A stretch of DNA of 64,000 nt, taken from positions 16,656 through 80,655 of the forward strand of contig JABANN010000074.1 of NCBI GenBank assembly GCA_013115125.1, written 5' to 3'. Below the pieces are notes generated by a model, which was not told the DNA's origin, did no database searches, and worked only from the letters and a program-made list of their open reading frames with translations. A program made the position numbers and the translations under genes. This stretch comes from Perkinsus olseni (lineage: Eukaryota; Perkinsozoa; Perkinsida). Positions 16,428 to 27,139 of this stretch are shown here, one piece after another (position 1 is the first letter of the stretch; each line of letters starts with the position of its first letter).

Positions 16428-17089
16428 CACTACGTTTTGTGAACTTCCGGAGTTGAGTGTAGTACTTCTACCATGGGTGGTTAAAGAAGGAGTATCTTGC
16501 TACGATAGGATCTTGCGGAAGAGGGGAGGAGTGAGCGCGTGCATAGTGTGCAGCGTCCGAACACTACCCCGGAAGCGCGAACATACTCCGAGTTTCACGG
16601 GCACATAAGGACGCAGAGATTGCATGGGCAGTCGGAATTGACCACTGAGACTAATTGACAGTGAACAGCTGATCGAATCAGCTCCACTTCGAACTGGGCA
16701 CGAAAGCACACGTGCTCTCCAATAGAGTACACACACGTCGCTAGGTCCACAGAGTAATCGGTGATTCCCGGATGGCTTCGAGATTATGAAAGAGAGCTCA
16801 GCATCTTTTTATCTCTCTACGCCCGCTTCCTTGTTGACTGCTGCTTTTTGTGTCGTATCTAGTCTGCTGACAACTCCTTCTTCTAACGTGACCTGTCCGC
16901 ATCGCCACACCCTCCTCCCTGAGCCTCCCCTGGCAGCTCGGCAACCCTCTCATGCCGTATGCAGATCTCAGCGTTGGTACTTAAAGTATGCCTTCAGCGA
17001 GCATATCGCTACTGTGGCGGGCCAATTCCGTCGACGATTGATGAACTTCAACTAAACTGCTGCTACCGCAGCCGCGGTTGATGTAGATT
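16428..17089. other. Intergenic region, no supported gene
   Basis: Lies between the 3' ends of the converging Pcf11-like and His-rich genes. It contains short open frames, including one of 89 codons from 16786, with no recognisable motif. I see no repeat or RNA gene. Confidence 0.5.
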
Positions 17090-18905
17090 CTACAGGAAGT
17101 CCAGTACAGACCGCTTGCTGTTCTCAGGAGCTGTCATCACTGGCACCCGTGAAATCACAAAATTGGCGATCGGGGACAGCATGTGATGCGCCCTCCGATG
17201 ATTCACTGAAGACATGCTCGTAGCGCCCCCGCAAAAGCAGCAGTAGCGGTACATAAGTGTTGCAGTTCGGCCTCCTTTGCCCGGTCCTTGTCTCGGAGTA
17301 TCCGAGCTCGATCCCTGTCCATGTCCTTCTGCATCCTGAGTTCATCTTCCATTACCCTTTTCTCAGCTGAGTGACGAGACGTCCCGATAGCAGCATCTTA
17401 CAGCACCCCCCCCCCCACCTCGATTCTCCACTCGCCTGTAGTGGCCCTGAGACCTCCCATGCCGATGTGACGATCTGTGATGCCGGGGACGGTGATGGTG
17501 GTAGCCTCTGATCGAACAAGCGTACCACTCCACTATGAAGACGTAGACATGTGTGACGGAGCGGCACCTGTGAAACGCTGTCTGATGGTGGTGATCACTC
17601 AGGCCATGAGTAGTGCTCAGTGTTGAGACTGAAAGAGACAACAGACGGCGGTTGTACGTTGTCATGACCTCGTGAAGGTGCTACACGAAGTCTGGTCGAA
17701 GTCGGTGTGGTCATGCGGGTCCGGCAAGAGGGGAGCGTTGAAGTCAAAAAGCATAACTACACGACTCACTCTTTGCAGTATCTTGAACAACACGACAGCT
17801 AGAGGTGTCAGAAAGCACTTCCCATGAGATCATGGCAGTTCAGCTTCCTCCTGATCATCAACAACATCCGCTGCGCTAAGAGATCTTCGAGCCCCAAACC
17901 TGCAACGTGAAGCTGCACGATGCCTGCCAAGCCATCGAGCGACCTTTGTGGAAGAATCCTCCGATTCCTCCTGGAGACCCTCCAATGGTGGGCTTTGGTC
18001 TGTCGTACAGAGCTAATGGATAGAGGGGACTCACGAATGAACTGCACCGGTGCCCGGAGAGATCAGTTGATCGGCACAAACTGAGACACACTCTAGTGGG
18101 GTGATGACGTACTGATACTGACCTGTTATGATGAGTGAGAGTGAATGTACTGGAGGGCGGGGTGTCCAAACCCGCGCTGAGGGAGTCGACATCTGGCGAT
18201 GACATGAACTTTGCTGCCCTTACGCAGAGCCGATTGGCATGTGGTTGTGTTGAGGGGTGGTGGCGATGCACATAGGAATTGAACTACGACAACTGCAGAC
18301 AGGAGCGATGGGTGATTGACAACTCTTGAGCTCTAGTCTTTCGGATGTCATCACCGTTGCTGCATGATCCATCTTGGATGATCGCATGGTTGATGGGCGG
18401 CGTGCAAGAATATACTGAGCTAGAGGAAGGCCAAGGATCTCTCGAGTCTTCCAGTGGCCGCCACCAACGGTCTCAGGAAATTTGAAGCTGCCAGATTCAT
18501 CACGGAGTCCACTCCGAACCCTGAAGGCCAATCATCATTCTACGCACCCTTAGCGATGACTACCATGATGCTTGCTCGAAGCAGCGTGCTTGGTGTGATG
18601 ACCGTGATGATGGCCGTGGTGATGATGATGCAGATGGTGGGCATGTTGATGATGATGAGCATGATGGTGGTGATGACTACCACTACCGAAGGCGGATCTG
18701 ATAATCATGAGCTTTTCACCATGCCACGAGCCCAAGGGTTGACAGCTCACGTGATGAGCCCATCGGCTGGGAATCCTCCTGCACCTGAGACAGGCCGTCA
18801 AGTAAATTTCAAGTGAGGGAGAGACTTACCAATATCGCCGCTGCCTTCGGAAGGAACGGAGCCAAAGGAGGTCGAGGGGGAATCCAAATGGATGACCGGC
18901 ATTTT
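17090..18905 (-). CDS. Histidine-rich protein of unknown function, many short introns
   Basis: Not recognised. From ATG 18905: MPVIHLDSPSTSFGSVPSEG, then a Gly-rich stretch and a histidine cluster (about 30 His in 50 residues, including HHLHHHHHGHHHGHH). A GT-AG intron of 43 nt then avoids an apparent stop and continues into FGVDSV-MNLAASNFLRPL. Later exons give IPMCIATTPQHNHMPIGSA, basic Ser/His/Arg segments, then a charged helix, RVMEDELRMQKDMDRDRAR, and QHLLNHRRAHHMLSP. The protein ends SKRSVLDFL-stop at 17090. The His cluster could bind Zn or Ni (inference). Exons around 17400-18100 are poorly constrained. Two shorter genes (His-rich 5' part, coiled-coil 3' part) remain possible. Confidence 0.5.
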
Positions 18906-19291
18906 TTGATTGTCTCTTGACGCTACTGACAGTTGTAACGAATTAACAAACACGAAGACCCAGGGCTGTGGAAACGAGCGTCGAACGACTCTATTTGAAA
19001 CTAGTACACAGACAGGTCATCCTCGTTAGCGAGGAGGAAGGAGTGAATAATCATCAATTTCTCTGTTGTAGTATTGGCAGCAGCAGCAGCAGCAGCAGTC
19101 CATGGTGGTTATAATGATGCTTCCATCGCCATTGTCGCTGTGAATAGGAAGATCTCAAAGGTACCATTAAGTGATTAACACTGATGATATTGTAATCGTT
19201 GTGAGGGCAGTAGCGGCAGCAGCTTATCGTCAAATAGAAGCATCACTCCTTATTATCAATGTTATAGCTGCTAAATCGTATTTGCCATCAT
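18906..19291. other. Intergenic region with a GCA microsatellite
   Basis: Between two minus-strand genes; probably 5' sequence of the His-rich gene and 3' sequence of the aminotransferase gene. An uninterrupted (GCA)n run of about 7 units lies near 19080-19101. No other feature seen. Confidence 0.6.
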
Positions 19292-20847
19292 TTAATGGTA
19301 CTTGGCGAGGAAGTTCTTCTGGAACTCAGCGAGCTTGCCGATCATCTCCTTCATCATGTCATCAGGGGGAAGGATGGTAATCCTGAAATGGTTGGTACCC
19401 TCAACCTCCTTGAAACCGTTCCCAGGCACGCAAACGATACCAGTCTGCTCGACGAGATCCAAGCAGTACATGACATCAGCGCTGGCCAAACCACGGGCCT
19501 TAGCGGCCTCAGTGGCCTTCTCGGGGAGATCGATCTTCACGAAGGCGTACATGGCACCCTGGACGCGCTGGCAGCTCATGCCCTCGATCTTGTTGAACTC
19601 CTTGGTGATGCCCTCGGCTCTCCTCTTAAGACCGTCGTAGATGCTCTGACGCTCCTGCTTGAAGAGGGGATAGCTGGGACCATCCTCAGGAGGAGGAGTG
19701 CACATGAGGCCGACGAAGATCTGACCCAAAGTGTTAGAAGAAAGGCAGGAAGCAGCAACCTTGTTGAACTGAGCGAGAGTGGGCTCATCGAAGCCGACAA
19801 GCTCCATGTAGCCACCACGCTGACCGCACTCACCAAGGAGGCCCTTGGAAGTGGAGTGGAAGCTGACAAGCTGGACCTGGTCGAACTTGCCGGGGTTCTC
19901 CTTCTGGAGATCACGAAGGATCCTCTTGAAGGAGAAGAACTTCCTCTCAGTGTAGATGTTCTCCTGATAGACCTCATCGGCCATGATGAGGAGACCATGG
20001 TCCCTGGCGAAAGTGATGATGCCATGGATGTCCTCCTGGCTCAAAACGGAACCGCACGGGTTACCGGGGTTGATGACGGCGATGGCCTTGAGGTTGATAC
20101 CCTGAAAATAAAAACACTCTCGTCATGATCATGACAACGATGCGCATGAGCACTAAATTCATCATTGCAGCAACCACAACGACTATGATATCTACTCACC
20201 TCGCCAATGGCCCTGTCGTAGGAAGTCTGAAGTTCCTCCTGAGAGACGCTCCATCCGTTCTCCTCCTTGAGGTAATAGTAATCGTAGCGACCACCGTTCA
20301 TGGTAAGGGCGCAAGAGTAGAGAGGGTACTGGGGGCAGGGGAGAAGGACACCATCAACACCGGGCTTGGCGATGACCATATCGATGACACGCTTGATACC
20401 CTCAGAGGCACCAGTCGTGAGGAAGAGCTTCTCGGTATCGCAAGGATAACCATCACGCCTCTCGATGTAGGCGGCGACCTGCTTACGGATGCAGGGGAGA
20501 CCGGGGCTCATAGTGTAACCACCAGTGCCAACACCGTTGCTGCCATCCAAGTAGTACTTGGCGGCGGCCTTGACATCCTCGGGGAACTCAGAGGATTCCA
20601 TAAGGGCAGGGTAGGTGCAGATGGCAGCGACCTGACGGTAGTAGGTGATGGGCTTCTGGCCGACAACCTGCGGGTTGCCAATATTGCAAGGGATGGTACG
20701 ATCGAAGGGGACGGTCTTGTCGCCATCGGCAATCCTCTTCCTCATCTCAGCGGCCTTGGCAACGACGGCACCGCGGACGGCGTACTCGGCCTTCCGGATG
20801 TTCTGGTTCATGCTCTCGACGGTGAGTGCTTGTTGACTGCTGGACAT
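19292..20847 (-). CDS. Alanine aminotransferase, one intron
   Basis: PLP enzyme that interconverts alanine and 2-oxoglutarate with pyruvate and glutamate. Exon 1 (20200-20847) runs from MSSSQQALTVESMNQNIRKA through IPCNIGNPQVVGQKPITYYR, YTMSPGLPCIRKQVAAYIE, LFLTTGASEGIKRVIDMV and LLPCPQYPLYSC to the donor after YDRAIGE. Exon 2 (19292-20101) begins GINLKAIAVINPGNPCGSVL, then LLIMADEVYQENIY and QLVSFHSTSKGLLGECGQRG with the PLP lysine, FVGLMCTPPPEDG, and ends AEFQKNFLAKYH. Wording (GYMELVGF, VPGNGFKEV) fits the ALT subgroup. About 485 residues, with a single 98-nt intron at 20102-20199. Codon use is strongly biased to C/G third positions, unlike neighbours, and this leaves long accidental open frames on the opposite strand. 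High expression is the likely cause. Confidence 0.96.
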
Positions 20848-21442
20848 GATGAATGTGCTACTCCTATAAAACTACAATAATAATGGTAATAACGACAATC
20901 AGTAGGTAGCATGATGGTTCACGGGAGAGGGCACATAACTACCGACGAGCAATCGAAGACGCTAAACAAAGAGGTTCTACACAAAGCCAGCTGAAAATGT
21001 CATTCAGAATGGCGGAGCGGTGAAGCTTAGGCGCATAATACAAACGATGGTCGTCTAACGACCTCTCGATGTGAAGCAAGGGAACAGTCATCTGGGAGCC
21101 GGGTACATTTGCATCTTACATGGTTAAACCGCAGATACACCTAAGGGTCGTAAGCACGGTTCATCATAAAAGATCATTGTATACCGCACGCGCGACCAAC
21201 GACGTAGCGCGCGCCATGAAACTCGGCAGCTCCCACGTAATCACGATGGGGTATCGCCGGAGAAGTTCTCGGCCGACGTAGATGAAAATGTTGGCAGTTC
21301 CTGCTTGTTGCCGTCAGTGGCATCTAGATGGCTATAGGTGTCAGAATCAGACTCTGACCACGAGATACCGAATCAGCTTTTGGGGTACTCGCGTGGACCG
21401 ACTAAATGACAGAGTTTTCAGTTCCTAGTTACCCCCAGTCGA
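20848..21442. promoter_or_regulatory. Divergent intergenic region between aminotransferase and globin-like gene
   Basis: About 600 bp between two divergent start codons. I see no open frame of note, no repeat and no RNA gene. It must hold both promoters. Confidence 0.5.
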
Positions 21443-22003
21443 ATGACTAAGTTTCTGTTTCCTTCGAATTTAGTAGAGGTTGTTGGTGGTAAGGAAGCCT
21501 TCGAAGGAGTGGTCAAGCGTTTCTATGAGCTCTCGTTCGAGGACCCCATCCTAGGCTGTCTCTACGAGGACAAGACTGAGCCACACCACCTCAGATTTGC
21601 CGCGTGGTTTCACTCAGCGTGCGGGGTAGATGATTCCTACAGACGAATGGGTGGCACGCGACACGTTAATCGAATGCATAAGAAATCCCAACACTGCTCG
21701 CTACGCGGTGAGGCTTCAAAGGAGGCTGGTTACGTTGGTGACGGCTTTACGGTGCAGCAGAGGAACCGGTGGCTTCGACTGCAACTGCAGGCATGCGAGG
21801 AGTTCAATCTACCCAAGGAGGAGTTCGTCAAACCCTACATCAAAGGGCTCAGCAAATTCATGGTCGTATATGGCCCGTTCAGCGAGGCGAGGACCGACGA
21901 GGTCGATAGCGCCGCGACCAAGTGCCCCGTAGGCCGTGAAGAGGTTGGTGTATCGTCATCTTTGAGGGGAGTCGAGAGAAGCCTTGGCCGAGCTTCTATA
22001 TGA
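21443..22003 (+). CDS. Truncated-haemoglobin-like protein
   Basis: Small globin-fold protein, 186 residues in one open frame. The N-terminus matches truncated globins: EVVGGKEAFEGVVKRFYEL, FEDPILGCLYED, HHLRFAAWFH. The C-terminal half has FTVQQRNRWLRLQLQACEEF and EFVKPYIKGLSKFMVVYGPF, as in helices G-H of group 2-like members. The tail ends with TKCPVGREEV and about 20 weakly charged residues. The middle (residues 60-110) aligns poorly with the family, and the proximal His is not certain; an unrecognised short intron there is possible. Likely role: binding O2 or NO (inference from family). A second, clearer truncated globin lies at 62840-63343. Confidence 0.68.
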   Translation: MTKFLFPSNLVEVVGGKEAFEGVVKRFYELSFEDPILGCLYEDKTEPHHLRFAAWFHSACGVDDSYRRMGGTRHVNRMHKKSQHCSLRGEASKEAGYVGDGFTVQQRNRWLRLQLQACEEFNLPKEEFVKPYIKGLSKFMVVYGPFSEARTDEVDSAATKCPVGREEVGVSSSLRGVERSLGRASI

Positions 22004-22121
22004 GATGGCGGGGAGTATCCATAGTACGGATGCCCATCCGAGATTTGTTATTGCACGACACTTTTTGTAGTCTTTCAACCCACATTAGGAAGAGTTTCCG
22101 ATTACCTCATTTTATAATTAG

Positions 22122-22937
22122 ATGAAGTTTCCTTCCATCCTGTTGAGTTACACTGAGTGCGGGTTAAACATGGAGCTGAGCACGAACCCCCTCGATGGAG
22201 TGGTGCCTGCCATCGGCCTTCTCTACTGGTGGTCGAAATGGTGCCTACTCTTTGGCGGCTACTCCGTGGACATAACCGTAACAACACATCTCAAACCCTT
22301 CAACTCTCCACCCTTCCGAACCCTTGTTTGTTTGTGTATTAACCGAGTCATTCTGACACCTCTAGCTTTTCTGTTGGCTGAGAGTGTGTATGGTTTCACC
22401 GGAGGAAAAGGAAACAGATTTCTTTTTTCCCTTTATTCCCTTACAGGAATCGGGGACAGCTGGAAAACGCACGTAAGTTCTAAACATAATTTATGTATGA
22501 CTTCAATAATGCTTCAGCTTGTGTGTAGAGTCTGTATTCATCAGTGCGCTTTCGCAGCGGTCTCAAGTTCAGTCGGCAGAAGATTGGCGCCGTTGCTAAA
22601 GGGCCTCTACCAAGCTAGTGTGCATAACGTCATGCTCGCAGAGATTGCCTTCTTATTTCGAATTGATTTCTCCGTGGAACGTGACCATCTACCCAATTCG
22701 TCGCGTACTCGAGGCAAGATGCTGGCTGCACTGGGCTACGTCGGCTTCCCGAATCGAACTCAACTAGCGGCAGCTTGTAGCGATTACAATGTAGTCATAC
22801 GGAACAAAATATTGATGAGAATGAGGGATGGTATGCACCATCATAATGCTTCAGAATCAGATAACATGAACCAGACCCCGCCGGATGTTGTAGAAGCCCT
22901 CGTCGAGACAGAAAAAATGTGCCGAGAGGCAGAGTGA
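22122..22937 (+). CDS. Long open frame of 271 codons, no recognised product
   Basis: Open from ATG 22122 to 22937 without introns. The product has three hydrophobic patches (residues about 28-52, 70-95, 118-140) and a polar His/Asn/Glu-rich C-terminus. No family recognised. At this length chance is unlikely, but composition is not clearly protein-like. Near 22750 the minus strand contains GAGTTCGATTCGGG, a weak B-box-like string. It ends about 190 bp from the cysteine-rich peptide gene on the other strand. Confidence 0.35.
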   Translation: MKFPSILLSYTECGLNMELSTNPLDGVVPAIGLLYWWSKWCLLFGGYSVDITVTTHLKPFNSPPFRTLVCLCINRVILTPLAFLLAESVYGFTGGKGNRFLFSLYSLTGIGDSWKTHVSSKHNLCMTSIMLQLVCRVCIHQCAFAAVSSSVGRRLAPLLKGLYQASVHNVMLAEIAFLFRIDFSVERDHLPNSSRTRGKMLAALGYVGFPNRTQLAAACSDYNVVIRNKILMRMRDGMHHHNASESDNMNQTPPDVVEALVETEKMCREAE

Positions 22938-23122
22938 TAGTCGCATACACTGGAACAGAGGAGCTACCGCAAGAAGACCAACTAAACGACCAGCTAGCAA
23001 ATAGTAATACGGAGTTGCACAGCATGCGGACAGATTATCTGCAGCACAGTCACGGAGGCAGCAGAATTACAACATCGGCAACAACTTCACATGAAGCATC
23101 AGAAATGTCAAGACTAGCGCTC

Positions 23123-23323
23123 TCAGACTATTGAGGGGCATTCACACCGGCACCCTTGCCAAGTATCCAACACGCATGAGCAGGGATCAACGCAGTCGTC
23201 ACAGAGAGAGAATGCTGAGCACATACCACCTTTCAACGCACGTCGACGCACTTGTAACTTCATAGCAGGCGATAACAGGACCGACAAGAAGATACCAATG
23301 AAGAAGAGATAGACCTTAGCCAT
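23123..23323 (-). CDS. Secreted cysteine-rich peptide, family A copy 1
   Basis: 66-residue single-exon gene. Signal peptide MAKVYLFFIGIFLSVLLSPA is followed by a basic RRR, a possible processing site. The mature part has eight Cys: MCSAFSLCDDCVDPCSC, a spacer, then GCRCECPSIV. It shares the start MAKVYLF, RRRA, CDDC-x3-PCS and GCxCECP with the copy at 31046-31240, and CDxC...CxCECP with the plus-strand copy at 28171. The 3' flanks of copies 1 and 2 are also similar (GAAGCATCAGAA motif). Function unknown; a secreted disulfide-rich effector, antimicrobial or inhibitor is possible (inference). Confidence 0.72.
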   Translation of the reverse strand: MAKVYLFFIGIFLSVLLSPAMKLQVRRRALKGGMCSAFSLCDDCVDPCSCVLDTWQGCRCECPSIV

Positions 23324-24330
23324 ACTCGAAAGCAGCTGAGATGGTGATATCAAATAGTCGTACTCGGCAAGTGGAAATACGAACACCGTCGCTACTTCCT
23401 AGTTCCTCAGTTAGGGTGAATACTGCCCTTCGTGTGTTTCGATGAGATTGAAGTTCGACGAGGCGTCGCCTCGTCGTGTTAGACGTCCCCACGCTTCGTC
23501 CACTCTGCCGAATGAAATAACGTGCCGGACCCTGCGCAGAGCTAGATTCTGTTGGCCGTTGTAGGAGTGGTGATTTGTCTGTTTGTCTCATGTAGAGGAA
23601 TACTCAGTTGTAGCAGAAATATGGTTACCGGTTAACGTGTGGAGGTATACAGTGTCGCGGGGACAGGACATTCCAGGGCTAGTACGCTAACCACTCTGCA
23701 GGTCCTGGGTTTTATGGCGATGAGAATGGAATGATGGTTTCTCGGACGGTGGTTGGCCTTTTCTCCGAAATTTGTGAGTGAATGCGACTCGATGGCTTAG
23801 GCCATCCCATGCAAATACACAGCAACCGTCATTTGATAGCATGGCGCCTTTTGATGGTGACACCATCAAAAGGCGCCATGCGAACACCATCATGGTGTTC
23901 GCTCCTGTCTCTTCTTACGACAAATGAGGGCTCTGTCGCAATCGTCGAATTTCAGTCATTTGAGAAGAATCTTCCGATAGACACGATCCTTGAACTGTGA
24001 GTGCTTCACTCAACCCAAGCTTAGATACCGAGGCGGTCGAATGATTTCTTGGGGAACCATGGTGTCGAGACGAACTATTGAGCACCACGGTGGATGATAG
24101 TAGCCCGGCTCCGCTGTCTCGTGGATATCTATACTGTGGCCCCTAATGGACTGGCTCCCACTCGTGTCTGGCAGCTGCAGTCGTGCTCCTGGAGGACAGA
24201 GTATCACGATGCGGAGGAGCGAGTGGCTCTCCATCACAGAGCCGGCTAAGTCCGTCGAGCATTCCGCGTGCGACAAAAATGATCAACTGGTTCGCTCTTA
24301 CGCGACTTCGCGTCGCTCAAAAAGGACCCC
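23320..24330. repeat. Duplicated segment, copy A (5' side of peptide gene 1)
   Basis: About 1 kb that is similar to 29290-30490 (copy B) and, more weakly, 31240-32330 (copy C). Shared landmarks in order: GAGATGGTGATATC, GACGTCCCCACGC/A, GGTATACAGTGTCGCG, a tRNA-like core CTAGTACGCTA...GCAGGTCCTGGGTT, CACAG...CCGTCATT, GTTCGCTCCTGTC, CCGAGGCGGTCGAATGATTT, and GGCAGCTGCAGTCGTGCTCC (A and B only). Divergence is substantial, with indels, so the duplications are not recent. Confidence 0.78.
23839..23902. repeat. Two overlapping perfect palindromes inside copy A
   Basis: Arms 23839-23859 and 23861-23881 are perfect inverted repeats of 21 bp around a single base. A second perfect hairpin, 23880-23889 with 23893-23902, follows at once (GCGAACACCA, TCA, then TGGTGTTCGC). 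Copies B and C lack this block, so it arose after duplication. Confidence 0.9.
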
Positions 24331-25175
24331 ATCGACGCTTGGCATGTCCTCACAAGCAGGACCCGTCCAAGATTCGCTGCACAAGATGTGCAGCCTTCGG
24401 GCACGAGAGGCAGTCCTGCCCCGCCCAGGCCATCACCGGTCCGGTACAGAAATGTGCCAATTGCTTGGACCACAACGCATCGCTCACGGGCACGGGTGGC
24501 CGCCGCAAGGTCGATCACGAGTGCACTGATAGCGCTTGCGAGAGCCTGACCGCATTCGCGAAACGGCAATGCCATTGCCGCAATGGGAAAGGACGGACTT
24601 CGGGTGTGCTACCTCATTGTAATGGTGAGCGTTTACCAGCACAACCAAGGTCATCGGCCGGTGGCACTGGATCTTCTCCACCACCGGCTGCGTAGTACTC
24701 TCGTAGATTTTATCTGCCTCCAGGAGCCTAGCTCCTCCACGCGTAAGCTCACTGGTTTAACCAGTCTGGTTACCAGTACCTCGGCCTACGTCGAGATGAA
24801 GGTTTTATCTAAACGTGGTACTATGTGCCACACGGTTTTCGCGTCCCGCGACCTTGCTGTAGTCAAGGGGCGCAGCTATGGTGTCGCGTCGCTGTACCTC
24901 CACGGCTCCGACATGCCAAGGAGGGAGGCGGCGATGACGGAGGTCGAGGAGGTCATGGAAATTCCATGATGGAATCATGACCCCCTACTATCCCACTCTA
25001 CATCTGCTCTGGTGCGAATGCGTGGCACGTAGGGTGGGGCTCGGTCTACACCGCTGTCAACCAGCATAGACATGCATGGCAGCGCTGGCTCTCTTGTCTG
25101 ACCACCACTTGCACAGTGACAGACGGCCAGCTTCAATCTGATATCGCCGAAGAGTCCTCAAACTGATTTCCGTCT
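24330..25175 (+). mobile_element. Broken LINE, 5' part: zinc knuckles and AP-like endonuclease
   Basis: Non-LTR retrotransposon remnant. The first part has two Cys/His knuckles, CTRCAAFGHERQSCPA and CANCLDHN...HECTDSAC. After a frame change comes an exonuclease-endonuclease-phosphatase domain: VDFICLQEPSSSTRK (catalytic Glu of QEP), then GANAWHVGWGS (the DxNAxHxxWG motif with Gly for Asp), and a stretch whose other frame reads LSDHHLHS (catalytic SDH). Several frame changes, and no reverse transcriptase follows. It joins the end of duplicated copy A; copy B diverges at the same place. Confidence 0.78.
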
Positions 25176-25189
25176 CCGCAGATACTTCC

Positions 25190-25620
25190 CTCATGGAGGC
25201 ACCCTTGGCTGCCAGCTCATCGGCCGGTTCGTCGACACTGATGGAGCTGTGCCCCGGTACCCATCAAAGGGATACCCTACCAGGGATTTCGGACAAGGAC
25301 AGATAGATCTGTCTCGCCTTATCCCACCGGGCCGTGGATGCTCGGGACGACAGGATCTTAAGTACCGCCTGAGAGTCCGTGAAGATCTCCCAGGCCTCGT
25401 CACCCGCTGTCGAGACAATCCAGCGGACTGCTTCCAGAATTCCAAGGAGTTCGCAATCCGTAATAGTAGCGTAGGGGGAGAGCTTCCAGAAATTGGAGTA
25501 GACCTCTACGGCCTCACGATAAACGACCAAAGCAGCGCCGGTCTTGACGTCCTTGACTACCGAGCCATCCGCGAAGATGGCATTCTACTCTATCAGGGGG
25601 ACCACTACGCGTAGCCAGGT
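25190..25620 (-). mobile_element. Broken LINE, RNase H domain in inverted orientation
   Basis: On the minus strand: AIFADGSVVKDVKTGAAL (first catalytic Asp), TITDCELLGILEAVRW (catalytic Glu) and EIFTDSQAVLKILSS (second Asp), the RNase HI pattern carried by some LINE clades. It starts about 15 bp after the plus-strand endonuclease piece ends. The two may be parts of one element rearranged by 5' inversion or two separate insertions. The reverse transcriptase is missing. Confidence 0.78.
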
Positions 25621-25986
25621 TCTCATCATCCCCATGAAGCGCGATAGGCCGCGGAGAGAGAGTGCCTATTATCGTGAGGATTGGAAGTTTGTGTATCGGT
25701 AGTTTCCTGTCAATAATTGACAATAATTGGCAATTATTAATTGCATAATTATTATGCGAGGCTTTTTGTTGACGTATGAACCAGCCTGGTGCGAACTCTT
25801 GCCATTGGGCAGGACGCCCTACTAGAACTCGGTAACTACGTCTCAGACGGGGCTCGCTCAAACTTTGAGCCTCAAAGCTGATTTTCATCCTCTTCCCTCG
25901 GAGAACGAATGGGTTTTTCAAGTCAATTAATGCAGGATTCGTCCTACCCGTGCCCTACCTAGGTGCGCCATCACCGTCCTCATCTC

Positions 25987-26039
25987 CTCTCAGTCCCCAC
26001 AGTCAGAGGTCAATCATCTCTGACTGTGGGGACTGAGAG
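25987..26039. repeat. Perfect 22-bp hairpin
   Basis: Arms 25987-26008 and 26018-26039 are exact inverted repeats (outer bases CTCTCAGTCCCCACAG) with a 9-nt loop GTCAATCAT. No coding frame across it. It could be a small foldback element or a transcribed stem-loop. Confidence 0.92.
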
Positions 26040-26124
26040 ATTACCTCAGCCTGAGGTCCTCAGGTCATCTAAAAACATGAACATCAGCTAACATAGTGCT
26101 AACATGGTGATCACACCTGGGTGG

Positions 26125-27139
26125 ACCCGGATGTCTACGCCGTCCCTGCCGCGAATTTTCGCAAAATTGCATCATTATTATTCTGAAGGAACGGAGCCTG
26201 TTCGCTCAAGAGATCAACCCACGGCTCTCCTTTACCGTATCCCTCAGCAGGAGTATTCTCAGTGCAGCGGAGTAAGCCATCGCAGCCTGCCTGTTGGGGG
26301 GCGGCCGAAATATCTGACGAGTGCTTCGACCAAGCCGGCAAATGGATAAAATGCATCAAACTCCCTTCGGAGGTAATTCCGGCGGAATTATTCCGCTACA
26401 TCTCCCCATTGTCCGCCTTCAAGCCCTATAGGTTGTGAGCCCTGAGTGCCTGCTACAGTGTCGAACATGGGCCCAGTGACACTGGGCCAGTGTGATGCAC
26501 TGCCATGGAGCGTCATTCCGGGGACACTCCGGAGAGATGCCCCCATGCAATGACCGAATCGGCTGGATTGATTTCAATGTGAACCCCTGATCTTTCGTGT
26601 TCTCCTGAAACCGTTCCATACAAGGGCGACAGAACGTTGGCAAAGTTCAACCCGGAGCCGTATGATACGGCATTGGGTTGAACCGTTCAACTTGAACGTT
26701 TAGATACGGCTCGTCTCCGATTCCTCCCACGTCACCGATAGACAATGGTATTTTCCCGGTGGAGCATGCATCGTCATGCGTAAGGGCAAGTCACCTAAGC
26801 CAGGACAACCTTGAGAAAATAATGCGGTCTGATGGAGGTGGCTATTTTGCTCAGCTCAAATGGTTAGCAATATCACTGAAATCACTTGTATTCTGTAGGA
26901 GTCCCACATGAGACCAGTGATATCAGTCCCATAATTCTGTCCCATAACGAAACAAAGCAGCTCCGCCCATGAAACGACGTCTACATCCAAGATGCAAAAT
27001 CTACTCCGGCTATTCATCCGAGAAATCCAACCACCCTCGAGTGCAGCTCTCAGTCGGAAGTAAAAGCGCACCCTGTCTGGAGAGCCATGGCGACCGTGAC
27101 CAGAGCCGGCAGTACGGACAGGATGGAGTAACCGAGCAT
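26125..27139 (-). pseudogene. Decayed member of secreted family B (NPFA-type)
   Basis: The signal-peptide exon is well kept (ATG 27139: MLGYSILSVLPALVTVAMAL) but departs from its paralogs after the signal. A degraded exon 2 lies near 26640-26830, where GTTGTCCTGGCT and the following bases match the member at 53835-54757. Exon 3 appears in two frames: FYPFAGLVEALVRYFGRP in one, then CDGLLRCTENTPAEGYGKGE and PWVDLL in another, so there is at least one frameshift. It is the only member outside the 50-58 kb array. Confidence 0.75.

Noticed and set aside
19295-20880. Long plus-strand frames (277 and 251 codons) opposite alanine aminotransferase
   Set aside because: They are shadows caused by the strong C/G third-position bias of the real gene; Leu/Gly/Asp-rich products with no motif.
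24246-24684. Minus-strand frames opposite the LINE zinc knuckles
   Set aside because: The plus strand has the Cys/His spacing; the minus frames have none.
25980-26045. CRISPR-like repeat
   Set aside because: One inverted repeat only, no array of spacers, and the window is eukaryotic.
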